DNA from: JAGXLC01 sp046545815
Lineage (GTDB): Bacteria; Bacteroidota; Bacteroidia; Bacteroidales; UBA12077
Reading direction: 5' to 3'
NCBI GenBank assembly: GCA_046545815.1
Contig: JBKGZA010000001.1
Location: 1 to 64,000, forward strand
Length of the DNA: 64,000 nt
In this document: one piece after another, positions 17,387 to 26,264 of the stretch
Numbering within the stretch: position 1 is the stretch's first letter
Layout: the number at the start of each line of letters is the position of its first letter
Notes under the pieces: generated by a model
What the model saw: the letters and a program-made list of their open reading frames with translations, nothing else
Told to the model about the DNA's origin: nothing
The model's database searches: none
Position numbers and translations under genes: made by a program

Positions 17387-18624
17387 ATACGATAAATAAA
17401 TTGATACTGATGATTCTGTTTGGAGCCTTAACCTGGAATTTATCGGCTCAGGAGAATACCCTCAATGAATACCTGGTAGAAGCAGGGGAAAACAATCCCG
17501 GCCTTAAGGCAGCTTATCAGGAATATTACGCTGCACTGGAAAAAATACCCCAGGTAGGTGCTCTGCCGGATCCCAAATTAAGCTTTGGTTATTTTATAAG
17601 TCCGGTGGAAACACGCCTGGGACCTCAACAATTTAAAGTTTCAATTTCACAGATGTTTCCGTGGTTCGGAACCTTGAAGGGAAAGGAAAAAGTCTCGGCG
17701 GAAAAGGCCAAAGTAAAATACCAGAAATTCAACAGTCTGAAAAATGAAATATACAAAGATGTTAAAAAGAAATGGTATGAACTTTACAAGGTACAGGAAG
17801 CCATCCGAATTACAAGGAAAAACCTGGAGGTGCTGAATTCCCTGAAACAGATCACAGATCGTAACTATGAAACAGGGGAAACACAAATGACTGACATCTT
17901 GAGGCTTAAGGTCAATATCAGGGAACAGGAAAATGAACTGGAAGATCGGCAGGAAAAGCTTGCGACATTGAAAACAGAATTCAATCTGTTATTGAATAAA
18001 GATGAAACTGCATCCATAGATCCGCCGGAAGAAATTGTTCAGGACAGCTTTGATCTGGTTGCATACAGAGATTCAATAAGAAACAACCCTGACCTTACTG
18101 CCTTGAAGCATAAAGAAAATTCGCTTGAACACGAATATGAAGTAGCAAAGAAACAAGGATATCCGAATATTTCACTGGCTTTGGAATATGCAGTGATCGG
18201 AGAAAGAACAGATATGCAGGCAAATAACAGCGGGCGGGACATATTCATGCCGATGATTGGCATTAGTATACCGATTTACAGGAAAAAGTATGATGCCATG
18301 CAGAAGGAAAAGCAATTGGAGCTTGAGGCAGTACAATCCCTTCAGCAAGAACAGGTTAACAGTCTGTCATCTCAATATAAAAATGCAGAAGAGCAATATG
18401 TGGATGCCCTTCGAAAGGTGAACCTGTACAAAGAGCAAACCGAGGAGACAGAACGGATTTATAACTTGCTAAAAACCAGCTATTCGGCTGACGGCCAAGA
18501 CTTTTATGAACTGCTGAGAACACGTTTGATGGCACTTAAATTTGAGCTTAAATACGAAAAAGCAAAGGCCAATCAAAATATAGCAGTAGTTAAAATGAAA
18601 TATTTAACCAATCAAAACCAATAA
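17383..18624 (+). CDS. cusC: TolC-family outer-membrane efflux protein
   Basis: A 413-residue protein with a cleavable signal peptide (ends LSAQ at about residue 22) and two TolC-type repeats rich in coiled coil. The family start NTLNEYLVEAGENNPGLKAAYQEY and the SISQMFPWFGTLKG segment near residue 88 are visible. It should form the trimeric outer-membrane duct of the tripartite metal pump. It overlaps cusA by four bases and precedes cusB by three bases, a tight operon. The symbol is by context: no lipobox is present, unlike E. coli CusC. Confidence 0.85.
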   Translation: MNTINKLILMILFGALTWNLSAQENTLNEYLVEAGENNPGLKAAYQEYYAALEKIPQVGALPDPKLSFGYFISPVETRLGPQQFKVSISQMFPWFGTLKGKEKVSAEKAKVKYQKFNSLKNEIYKDVKKKWYELYKVQEAIRITRKNLEVLNSLKQITDRNYETGETQMTDILRLKVNIREQENELEDRQEKLATLKTEFNLLLNKDETASIDPPEEIVQDSFDLVAYRDSIRNNPDLTALKHKENSLEHEYEVAKKQGYPNISLALEYAVIGERTDMQANNSGRDIFMPMIGISIPIYRKKYDAMQKEKQLELEAVQSLQQEQVNSLSSQYKNAEEQYVDALRKVNLYKEQTEETERIYNLLKTSYSADGQDFYELLRTRLMALKFELKYEKAKANQNIAVVKMKYLTNQNQ

Positions 18625-18627
18625 GTC

Positions 18628-20445
18628 ATGAAATTCAATATAAAACGAAAGAACATTATTCAGGGAGCCGCTCTGGTAGTTGGTGGTATTATACTGGGAG
18701 CGCTTCTGTTCAGCTCTTCAGGTAAAGATGCATCAGGTACTCAGGGTTCGGATGCCGAAGCACACAGCCATGAAGAAAATGCAGAGGAAGAAACCGTATG
18801 GACCTGCTCCATGCACCCACAGATTAGGCAGGATGAACCTGGTGACTGCCCGATATGCGGGATGGAACTGATACCGGCCGATGAAGTCGAGGCGGATGAG
18901 GAGCCCGGAGAATTCAACATGACTAAAACGGCGATGAAACTGGCTGATGTCAACACCTCAGAAGTAGAAAAAGGAAAGCCTGTGAAGGACATCCAACTGA
19001 CAGGAAAAATTATGATAGACGAGCGACTTGTTACTACACAAGCCGTCCACTTTCCCGGAAGGATCGAACAGTTGTTTCTGAACTTCAAGGGAGAATATGT
19101 GCAAAAGGGGCAGACCATAGCAAAGGTATATTCACCCGAGCTTATATCGGCCCAGGAAGAGCTCTTTGAAGCACAAAAATCCAGCGAATCCAGTCCGGAA
19201 TTGGTAGAAGCTGCCAAAGAAAAACTGCGTCAATGGAAGCTTACTGATGATCAAATCGATGCGATCATTGAAAATGGTGAAGTCAAAGAAGAATTGAATA
19301 TCAAAGCCAACACAAATGGAATAGTCCATAAAAAAATGGTGAACGAAGGCGATTATGTCAAAAAGGGTGCCATGTTATATCACATCGCCCGCATTGATAA
19401 GGTTTGGCTGATGTTTGACGCTTATCAGGAAGATCTGCCTTTTATAGAAAATGGAGATAAAATCAACTTTACAGTTTCATCAATGCCCGGGAAAAAATTT
19501 GAATCAAATGTAACCTTCATTGATCCAACCATGAACAACACAACCAGGGTAGCCCAGATAAGAACGGAAGCTAAAAATAAAAATGGCAGGTTAAAACCAG
19601 GCATGTTTGCAGAGGGTACGTTGATATCAGATAATCCAGATTCAAGTGAAGAACTTATGGTTCCAAAAAGTGCGGTCATGTGGACAGGGAAACGATCCGT
19701 GGTATATGTGAAGCAGCCCAACAGAGATCAGCCGAGCTTCAAATTGCGGGAAGTTGTTTTGGGTTCATCGCTTGGCGACCGATATATCATTGAGAAGGGT
19801 TTAGAGACCGGAGAAGAGATTGCCACAAAGGGCACCTTTTCTGTTGATGCCGCTGCCCAGCTTGCAGGCAAACCCAGCATGATGAACCAGGATGGTGCTG
19901 CAGGCTCGTCAGGGCACAACCATGGAAATATGAGCGAATCAGATGATATGGAGCAAGCTTCAGGGTCTATGGAGAAAGACCAGGAAAATATAACATGGCC
20001 TGACTCACAGTCTGATCAATACAAAGCATTGATCAACGATTACATGGCTCTGAAGAATGCCCTGGTTAATGATCAGACGGCAAACAAACAAGCCGAAGAG
20101 TTTTTAACCTCCATCTCAAAAGTAGATATGGACGCATTCTCCCAGCAAGGACACGTGAAATGGATGGAGCATCAAAAAGTGTTTAAGGGAAAGGCACAGG
20201 CCATTAGCAAGGCTGAAAAACTTAAGGAGCAGAGAAACCAATTCATTATACTTGCTGATCATATGATTAAACTTGTTAAAACCTTCAAAGCTCCGGATAA
20301 TAAATTATATGTTCTGTTTTGCCCTATGGCAAACGATAACAAAGGAGCTTACTGGTTAAGTGAGGAGAATCAGGTGAAAAATCCGTTTTATGGGGAAAGT
20401 ATGCTGACTTGCGGGGAAGTCCGGGAAGAAGTAAGTAATGAGTAA
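18628..20445 (+). CDS. cusB: CusB-type periplasmic adaptor with heavy-metal-binding and DUF3347 domains
   Basis: A 605-residue membrane-fusion protein. After an N-terminal membrane anchor (about 10-30) comes a linker with HSHEENAEEE, then a heavy-metal-binding motif with C60, C74 and C77 (WTCSMHP ... CPICGMEL). The adaptor core follows (barrel-sandwich and beta-barrel, about 110-425; GRIEQLFLNFKGEYVQKGQ). The C-terminal 140 residues form a DUF3347-like domain, joined by a His/Met-rich linker (HNHGNMSESDDME), with FCPMANDNKGAYWLS near the end. It connects the RND pump and TolC-like duct and probably hands over metal. The domain order is common in Bacteroidota Cus systems. Confidence 0.92.
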   Translation: MKFNIKRKNIIQGAALVVGGIILGALLFSSSGKDASGTQGSDAEAHSHEENAEEETVWTCSMHPQIRQDEPGDCPICGMELIPADEVEADEEPGEFNMTKTAMKLADVNTSEVEKGKPVKDIQLTGKIMIDERLVTTQAVHFPGRIEQLFLNFKGEYVQKGQTIAKVYSPELISAQEELFEAQKSSESSPELVEAAKEKLRQWKLTDDQIDAIIENGEVKEELNIKANTNGIVHKKMVNEGDYVKKGAMLYHIARIDKVWLMFDAYQEDLPFIENGDKINFTVSSMPGKKFESNVTFIDPTMNNTTRVAQIRTEAKNKNGRLKPGMFAEGTLISDNPDSSEELMVPKSAVMWTGKRSVVYVKQPNRDQPSFKLREVVLGSSLGDRYIIEKGLETGEEIATKGTFSVDAAAQLAGKPSMMNQDGAAGSSGHNHGNMSESDDMEQASGSMEKDQENITWPDSQSDQYKALINDYMALKNALVNDQTANKQAEEFLTSISKVDMDAFSQQGHVKWMEHQKVFKGKAQAISKAEKLKEQRNQFIILADHMIKLVKTFKAPDNKLYVLFCPMANDNKGAYWLSEENQVKNPFYGESMLTCGEVREEVSNE

Positions 20446-20616
20446 CTCGACGGATTTTTAAGGAACACAAAGGTCTTTTTTGACAACCTTCCGTCTTCTC
20501 ATTCTTCCATTTTTCTTATCGCATCATATTCTCATTCAGGCACTCAGGCCTTGCATCAAAATTACAAATTCACAATTGAATGATTAAGATGTTAATAGAA
20601 ATAAACCAAAATAAAG

Positions 20617-21270
20617 ATGAATATTGAAAAAGCACTCAACATAGCATTTGCACTCAGTATAATAACCATTACCTACAACATTATCGAAGGACTTTTTGCT
20701 GTGGCATTTGGAATGGAAGACGAAACACTGGCCCTGTTGGGATTTGGGGTAGATAGTTTTGTGGAAGTGATATCCGGATTGGGCATTGCCCATATGATCT
20801 GGAGGATGAAAAGCGGAGGTGGAGAGCATACCGACAGGTTCGAAAAACAGGCTTTGCGAATAACCGGTATAAGCTTTTATCTGCTGACAGCAGGATTAGT
20901 TGCCGGCGCCGCTCTTAACTTTATACGCAACAATCAGCCTGAAACCACGGTAGTTGGGATCATCATTTCAGCGATTTCTATTCTTACCATGTTTTTCCTG
21001 ATGAAGTACAAATTGAAAATAGGGAGGTTTCTTAATTCCGATGCCATCATAGCAGATGCAAACTGTACAAGATCATGCTTCTATCTTTCAATCATTTTAT
21101 TGACTTCCAGCGGACTTTATGAAATCTTTCATATAGGATATATTGACACAATTGGGTCGCTTGGAATTGCCTGGTTTGCTTTCAGTGAAGGGAAGGAGGC
21201 CTTTGAAAAGGCCAGCAGCGAAAGCCTCAACTGTTGCGGATCTTCTTGTCAATATACCCCCGATGATTGA
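20617..21270 (+). CDS. CDF-like cation transporter (membrane domain only)
   Basis: A 217-residue protein with about five or six TM segments resembling the membrane part of cation diffusion facilitators: the LLGFGVDSFVEVISGLG segment (about residues 42-58) carries the aspartate expected at the metal site, and DAIIADANCTRSC repeats the D-x3-D pattern. The cytoplasmic CDF domain is missing; instead the tail ends with a Cys-rich NCCGSSC, a likely soft-metal ligand. It lies 170 bases after cusB on the same strand, so it probably supports the same metal-resistance role. The ion is not determined. Confidence 0.75.
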   Translation: MNIEKALNIAFALSIITITYNIIEGLFAVAFGMEDETLALLGFGVDSFVEVISGLGIAHMIWRMKSGGGEHTDRFEKQALRITGISFYLLTAGLVAGAALNFIRNNQPETTVVGIIISAISILTMFFLMKYKLKIGRFLNSDAIIADANCTRSCFYLSIILLTSSGLYEIFHIGYIDTIGSLGIAWFAFSEGKEAFEKASSESLNCCGSSCQYTPDD

Positions 21271-21469
21271 TCAAGGCTGATATAATTTCCCTGCTGTAAA
21301 ACATTAAACAAAGGAATAACTCACTATCTGTCATTTAAAAACTTTAAGTGTGAAAAAAATAACAAAATGAGCAAAAATTTTGGTTATGAACATAGAATGC
21401 ATTTATTTTGTACTATTAAAACGATAGGATTGATAAGGTAAATAAATTATAATTATAAAAACAAAGACT

Positions 21470-22849
21470 ATGAAAAGATTAAGTATTGTATTAAGCTTTA
21501 TAATGATTGTTTCAACTGCATTTGGGCAGCAAATCGGAAACAAAGCAGAAAAGGAGGATAATAGCCGGGAACTTCAATATTTCAGACAGCCCGGATATGA
21601 TGGGCTAAATGTTTTTGAAACATCAAAAGAAACAGGGGTGGAATATGAAGGTATTGAGGTGCGCGTAGGCGGCGATTTTGCTTTACAGTACCAGGGCCTT
21701 GGCCACTCCAATGCCGAGGGTTCACCTCAATTGGTTGAGCTGGGAAGCAATGTCAACCTGCCAACAGCAAATTTAAACCTGGATGTTCAGATACAAAGAG
21801 GAATGCGCTTGCACTTGAGAACCTATTTAAGTTCCCGGCACCATAACGACACGTGGGTGAAAGGTGGCTACGTGCAAGTAGACAGGCTGGATTTCATTAA
21901 AGAAGGATTTGGTTCAGGTATCATGGATCTCGCAACATTCCGTGCCGGAGTGGATGAACTTAACTATGGCGATGCCCATTTTAGAAGGAGTGACAATGCC
22001 AGGGCTCTATATAATCCATTCGTAGGCAACTATATCATGGATGCATTTACCACCGAACCATTCCTGGAAGTCAACCTTCAGCCTGCGGATCTGATTGTCG
22101 TTGGAGGTATTTCCAATGGTCTGTTAAATCCTACTGTAAACAAAGCAATCACCCAGTGGGGTACTGGCGCTTATCTCGGCACAGCAGAATGGAAGCCTAC
22201 ACTGTATGGCAAACTCGGGTTTGACAAGCAGGTGAACAACAATCTGAGGGTGCGTTTAACCGGCTCCCTCTACAATGCACCAGGAGCAGATAACGGCAAT
22301 CACCTTTATGGAGGTGACAGAGCAGGAGCACGTTATTACGATGTATTCAGCTCCATAGCTGAAGACTCATCCTCTGTAAGTTCTGATTTTACAAGCGGTA
22401 GATTTGATCCGGGTTTTAATGAAGAAACAGCTTTCCAGATCAACCCTTTTATAAAATATGGCGGACTGGAATTCTTCGGCGTATTTGAACGAACCATGGG
22501 CAATAACGGAGCAGAAAATCAAGAAGATGGTAAATATACCCAGATTGGCGCAGAACTACTATACAGATTCGGCTCGTGGGAACAGTTCTATTTGGGAGGC
22601 CGTTACAATTCTGTTTCAGGTCACGGCGATTATGCTGAAGGGGAAAGCAAACCAGATACCAAAACCGTCGATCGCATCAACATAGGCGGTGGCTGGTTCA
22701 TGACCAAAAATGTTTTGGTAAAACTGGAATATGTCAGCCAGCAATATGGAGAAAACTTCAGAGGGACAGGAGGTAACCCAAACGCTCCCATTGCTATTAC
22801 AGACGGCGAATTCAGCGGTGCTGTGCTTGAAGCTGTCATCACATTCTGA
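21470..22849 (+). CDS. Porin-like outer-membrane beta-barrel protein
   Basis: A 459-residue protein with signal peptide (ends STAFGQ, about residue 19) and many alternating aromatic/polar beta strands, ending in VLEAVITF with a terminal Phe as expected for outer-membrane barrels. Segments such as LNLDVQIQRGMRLHLRTYLSSRHHNDTW and YGKLGFDKQVNNNLRVRLTG have been seen in uncharacterised Bacteroidota porins. It may pass a small solute, but the substrate is unknown. It lies 200 bases after the CDF-like gene and could belong to the metal-response region by position only. A 57-bp palindromic repeat follows its stop by 30 bases. Confidence 0.7.
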   Translation: MKRLSIVLSFIMIVSTAFGQQIGNKAEKEDNSRELQYFRQPGYDGLNVFETSKETGVEYEGIEVRVGGDFALQYQGLGHSNAEGSPQLVELGSNVNLPTANLNLDVQIQRGMRLHLRTYLSSRHHNDTWVKGGYVQVDRLDFIKEGFGSGIMDLATFRAGVDELNYGDAHFRRSDNARALYNPFVGNYIMDAFTTEPFLEVNLQPADLIVVGGISNGLLNPTVNKAITQWGTGAYLGTAEWKPTLYGKLGFDKQVNNNLRVRLTGSLYNAPGADNGNHLYGGDRAGARYYDVFSSIAEDSSSVSSDFTSGRFDPGFNEETAFQINPFIKYGGLEFFGVFERTMGNNGAENQEDGKYTQIGAELLYRFGSWEQFYLGGRYNSVSGHGDYAEGESKPDTKTVDRINIGGGWFMTKNVLVKLEYVSQQYGENFRGTGGNPNAPIAITDGEFSGAVLEAVITF

Positions 22850-22879
22850 CAGGCTCCAGGATACCTCTTCCCCCTTCAC

Positions 22880-22936
22880 AGTACCTTACCGGGCAAGTTT
22901 TGCCAGAAAAAACAAGAATTTAACCGGTAAGGCACT
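22880..22936. repeat. 57-bp palindromic element, copy 2
   Basis: The same inverted repeat as at 2437-2493, here with the A-rich loop on the plus strand. It starts AGTACCTTACCGG and ends CCGGTAAGGCACT, giving 13-base complementary ends with one mismatch. It lies between the porin-like gene and the Rrf2 gene and has no open reading frame of its own. Confidence 0.8.
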
Positions 22937-22997
22937 AAAATGGGTAAAGAGGTTATATTTAAGAAGAGAAGGTTAAATACTTAATAAATTTTTAAAA

Positions 22998-23453
22998 TTG
23001 AAATTCAACACGAAAACCAGGTACGGAATCAGAACGATGCTTGAGATTGCCCTGAAACAAGATCAAGAAGGAATCTTTCAAAAAGAAATTTCCAAAAGCC
23101 AAAAGATCTCCTTCAAGTATCTTGATCAGATCGTCTCAGCATTAAAAACCGCAAAACTGATTACCAACGTCAAAGGTAAAAAAAGCGGATATATCCTCAC
23201 ACGGTCTGCCGAAAAGATAGCTATGTATGATATTCTTAGGGCATTTGAGCCAGAGATATGTATTGTAGATTGTTTATCTGAAAATGTGCATTGTCCGGAT
23301 GAAAATTATTGCGCTCCCAGAGATTTCTGGTTAGACCTGAATACGCTGATCGCTGATTATTTTTCTCAATACACGCTTAAAGATCTGGTAGAAAGGCAAA
23401 GGGCTTACAACTCCCATTCAAGAGACGATTCCAAACAACAAGATAATGTTTGA
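22998..23453 (+). CDS. Rrf2-family transcriptional regulator, TTG start
   Basis: A 151-residue Rrf2/IscR-type winged-helix regulator. The start KFNTKTRYGIRTMLEIAL matches the family's KxxTKxRYAxRxLxxLA, which fixes the TTG codon at 22998 as start because the next ATG would remove the first helix. The wing GKKSGYILTR follows at about 60-69. Cysteines at 88, 92, 99 and 105 (the last three spaced like the IscR Fe-S ligands 92-98-104) suggest a cluster or metal/redox sensor. It lies between the porin-like and YceI genes, and may control one or both; the targets are unknown. Confidence 0.88.
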   Translation: MKFNTKTRYGIRTMLEIALKQDQEGIFQKEISKSQKISFKYLDQIVSALKTAKLITNVKGKKSGYILTRSAEKIAMYDILRAFEPEICIVDCLSENVHCPDENYCAPRDFWLDLNTLIADYFSQYTLKDLVERQRAYNSHSRDDSKQQDNV

Positions 23454-23614
23454 GTCATATATTCGGTAATTATGATAGAGCGATGCAGGCTTTTACCGAC
23501 CGGATTCACAGGCAGAGTCAGGATGAATCGAACGGGTAATTAAAATAGATTCCAGAGGTTCAACCTTTTTCAACAATTTTTGTTAAACATATTAACATAA
23601 TAAAACCATTAACA

Positions 23615-24253
23615 ATGAAATATACACTCACAAATATCAAAAAAATTATAATATCAAGGTCTATTCTACTGATATTAATTACTATGCCTATTGCTATTCC
23701 TGCAATTGCACAGGATAACGTTCAGCTTATTAATATTGGTTCTGAAACCGATCTGTCTTTTGACGGAACTTCCAATGTGCATGATTGGAATAGCAAGGTA
23801 ACCGAAATTGAAGGCAAGGGAACATTTGTCCAGGCCTTATTTAAGGGAGCGGAAGGCGAACTCCCGGAAGATCCTGTAAAAGAGGTTACGCTGACCATAC
23901 CGGTACAAAGCATTGAAAGCGGGAAAGGAAAGATGAATAATATTATGTATGATGCTCTTAAAGCAGAGAATCATCCCAAAATCGAATATAATCTGGTCAG
24001 TTCAAAGCTTCTTCAGAAAACAGAAGAGGCATTTACACTCCAAACAGAAGGTTATCTTACCGTTGCAGGAGTAAAAAAACAGATCTCAATGCAGGTTAAA
24101 GGTGAACAAGTGGATGACAATACCATTCGGTTTACTGGTGCCAAAAATCTAAAAATGACTGATTTTAAAATAAATCCGCCTAAAGCATTGTTTGGAGCCA
24201 TAAAATCGGGAGATGAGGTGAATGTAAAATTTTCTGCGATATTTTCTGAATAA
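23615..24253 (+). CDS. YceI-family periplasmic lipocalin-like protein
   Basis: A 212-residue exported protein (signal peptide ends AIPAIAQ at about residue 32) of the YceI family, whose members form a lipocalin-like barrel that binds polyprenyl or other long lipids. Family signs are FDGTSNVHDWNSKV near residue 49 (usual F.g.stlH.wtg), the HPKIEYNLVSSK strand, and the GYLTVAGVKKQISMQV pair of strands. It stands 160 bases after the Rrf2 gene and is followed by repeat copy 3. The function is envelope-related; the ligand cannot be told. Confidence 0.9.
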   Translation: MKYTLTNIKKIIISRSILLILITMPIAIPAIAQDNVQLINIGSETDLSFDGTSNVHDWNSKVTEIEGKGTFVQALFKGAEGELPEDPVKEVTLTIPVQSIESGKGKMNNIMYDALKAENHPKIEYNLVSSKLLQKTEEAFTLQTEGYLTVAGVKKQISMQVKGEQVDDNTIRFTGAKNLKMTDFKINPPKALFGAIKSGDEVNVKFSAIFSE

Positions 24254-24340
24254 TTGGATCAGGGGTGTCAAAACATCCCCGGTTCGCATAGAATAAAAGC
24301 CTTCTTCCTGCTTATTTAAACACAGGCTGAAAAATAAAAA

Positions 24341-24397
24341 GCACCCTTACCGGGGAAGTTTTGCCAAAAAAAGCAAGAATTTGACCGGTAAGGTACT
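24341..24397. repeat. 57-bp palindromic element, copy 3
   Basis: Third copy of the inverted repeat, same orientation as copy 2. The 21-base arms (core 24345-24393) surround an A-rich loop, and the right end CCGGTAAGGTACT equals that of copy 1. The left end is less well kept (GCAC instead of AGTA). It lies 88 bases after the YceI stop. Confidence 0.8.
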
Positions 24398-24553
24398 ACC
24401 TTTTTTCAGGACAAGACTGAAAAAAAGCGCTCCGCGGAAGAAACCAATGTTTAGGTTAAATTTGAACAACATGTTGGTTCAAGGTGCGCTTTAAGCGCCT
24501 AACTTACCTTACATTTCGGCTGAAATGAGATGAACAGGATGTATGTATCTAAA

Positions 24554-24584
24554 AACAACCGGCACTGAAAAAGTGCCGGTTGTT
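24554..24584 (-). terminator. Intrinsic terminator of the MFS transporter gene
   Basis: AACAACCGGCACT and AGTGCCGGTTGTT form a perfect 13-base stem with a five-base loop, 27 bases past the transporter stop. Reading on the minus strand the stem is followed by TTTTTAG. Confidence 0.85.
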
Positions 24585-24610
24585 ACAGTACAAAGAAAGA
24601 AACATATTCA

Positions 24611-26074
24611 CTAAAGCTTCTTGGGATGCTTCCCATCAAGGAAGTGTTTCTCAATCTGTTCAAGAGAATGACCCTTGGTTTCAGGAATATAAGAATAGAT
24701 AAAGATCAGTCCAATTATACCAACTACTGCATAAATAAAAAAAGCGCCTCCGGGATTAACGAGCATACCTTCTCCTGCCGGATGGGGCATTTCGCCAGTA
24801 ACCGCTCTGCCAAGCGAAAGGAATGTATTGGCGATTAAGAAGTTAGCCACCCAATTCACCATTGTGGCAATACTCATGCCAAGACCTCGGATCTTTGTAG
24901 GATAAATCTCTGATATCAGAACCCAGGCAATAGGTCCAAGGCTCACAGCAAAGAAAGGTATATACACGATCATGCTAACAAAAGAAACCCATTTAAGTGC
25001 AGCACCTCCAACTGACTGATAGAATGTAAAACTTATACCCATAGCGAGAAGCGCCACAATCATTCCAATCAATCCCAAATAAAGCAAGGGTTTTCTTCCC
25101 CAGCGATCAATCAAGTAAATCGCCACCACTGTAAACAATACATTAACAAAACCAATGGGTAATGAGGGAAGAATGGCATTATAAACGGGATCTCCCGTTT
25201 CGGCACCGAATCCTGCCATTTCAAATATGGTAGGTGAATAGTATATGATGGTATTAATTCCTGTAAGCTGCTGTACAAGCATTATACCAATCCCGATGAT
25301 AAGGGCGGGGCGAACCCACTTGGCACCCAAGGCTTTAAGTATTCCGGGTTGTTCTCTTTCTTTCTGAATGTTTATTTTAATCTGCTCCAACACCTCATCT
25401 CTTTTGGGTTCTCCAACCCTATCCAGAACTTTCTTAGCCTGGCTCTCGGTTTTATAATTCATTAACCAACGTGGAGTTTCGGGGAGGAAAAACATGCCAA
25501 TAAACAAAATAAGTGAAGGAACCAAACCCACAATAAACATCCAGCGCCATCCCTCGTCAAAATTTGCAAAACCCAGATCAACCAAATAGGATACAAAAAT
25601 ACCAACAGTTATAGCCAATTGATTAATAGAAACCAGGGCTCCGCGTACGTGTGTGGGAGACAATTCTGAAATATAAAGCGGTACGGTATAAGAAGCAACA
25701 CCAATAGCAATACCAATAATCCCCCTCCAGATAATGAGGGCAGCAACACTATTGGCGGCGGCAAGACCGACCGAACCAATCGCAAATATCAGAGCGGTAA
25801 TGATCAATACTTTTTTACGGCCTAAAACATCCGTAATCCTGCCACTACTTAATGCTCCAACTGCGGCACCCAAAACTGTGATACTAACAATCCATTCCTG
25901 TGTTCTTTCAGGGAGTTGCGTCATTCCGTTAATCACTAAATTCGGATCGTCTTTAATGAGCAGTAAAGCCCCGGAGATCACTCCGGTGTCGAAACCAAAG
26001 AGCAACCCTCCAAACGCTGCAATTGCAGCTATTAGAATAACATAACCTCTGTTATAAGACTTTGATTTTGCCAT
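24611..26074 (-). CDS. Sugar-porter MFS transporter
   Basis: A 487-residue, 12-TM transporter of the MFS sugar-porter family (like XylE/AraE/GLUT). Family signs: GFDTGVISGALL in TM1, DVLGRKK loop after TM2, FLPETPRWLM before the central loop, DRWGRKPLL in the second half, and the C-terminal YIPETKGHSLEQIE. It takes up a monosaccharide, probably with H+ symport. It lies 190 bases downstream of the GH3 glucosidase gene on the same strand, which suggests uptake of the sugar the glucosidase frees; a promoter match between them suggests it can also be expressed separately. Confidence 0.92.
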   Translation of the reverse strand: MAKSKSYNRGYVILIAAIAAFGGLLFGFDTGVISGALLLIKDDPNLVINGMTQLPERTQEWIVSITVLGAAVGALSSGRITDVLGRKKVLIITALIFAIGSVGLAAANSVAALIIWRGIIGIAIGVASYTVPLYISELSPTHVRGALVSINQLAITVGIFVSYLVDLGFANFDEGWRWMFIVGLVPSLILFIGMFFLPETPRWLMNYKTESQAKKVLDRVGEPKRDEVLEQIKINIQKEREQPGILKALGAKWVRPALIIGIGIMLVQQLTGINTIIYYSPTIFEMAGFGAETGDPVYNAILPSLPIGFVNVLFTVVAIYLIDRWGRKPLLYLGLIGMIVALLAMGISFTFYQSVGGAALKWVSFVSMIVYIPFFAVSLGPIAWVLISEIYPTKIRGLGMSIATMVNWVANFLIANTFLSLGRAVTGEMPHPAGEGMLVNPGGAFFIYAVVGIIGLIFIYSYIPETKGHSLEQIEKHFLDGKHPKKL

Positions 26075-26123
26075 AAGAATAAGTTTTTATTTGGTTTAAA
26101 ATTAAATAATAGAAATTCCTGTT

Positions 26124-26157
26124 CAAATATAATCATTAATATATAGACTGACCCAAA
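26124..26157 (-). promoter_or_regulatory. Putative promoter of the MFS transporter gene
   Basis: On the minus strand TTTG (26157-26154) and TATATTTG (26131-26124) are spaced 22 bases apart, near the accepted range for the -33/-7 pair. The start codon is 50 bases downstream. Confidence 0.5.
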
Positions 26158-26264
26158 AACCATCTTTCCTTTATTAAAAGAATACGCTTTCATATCAATT
26201 CTCATGTATTACAGCTGTTGTGCTACAGTTTGTTGGGGTCATTTTCTTAAGCAGGCGTTAAACC

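Larger units (their letters stand above)
24254..24610. other. Convergent intergenic region YceI / MFS transporter
   Basis: This 357-base gap has no gene that I can support. It holds repeat copy 3 (24341-24397), a 21-base dyad TTGAACAACA-TGTTGGTTCAA at 24462-24482 with one bulged base, an adjoining palindrome GCGCTTTAAGCGC at 24486-24498, and a strong terminator (24554-24584). Confidence 0.7.
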
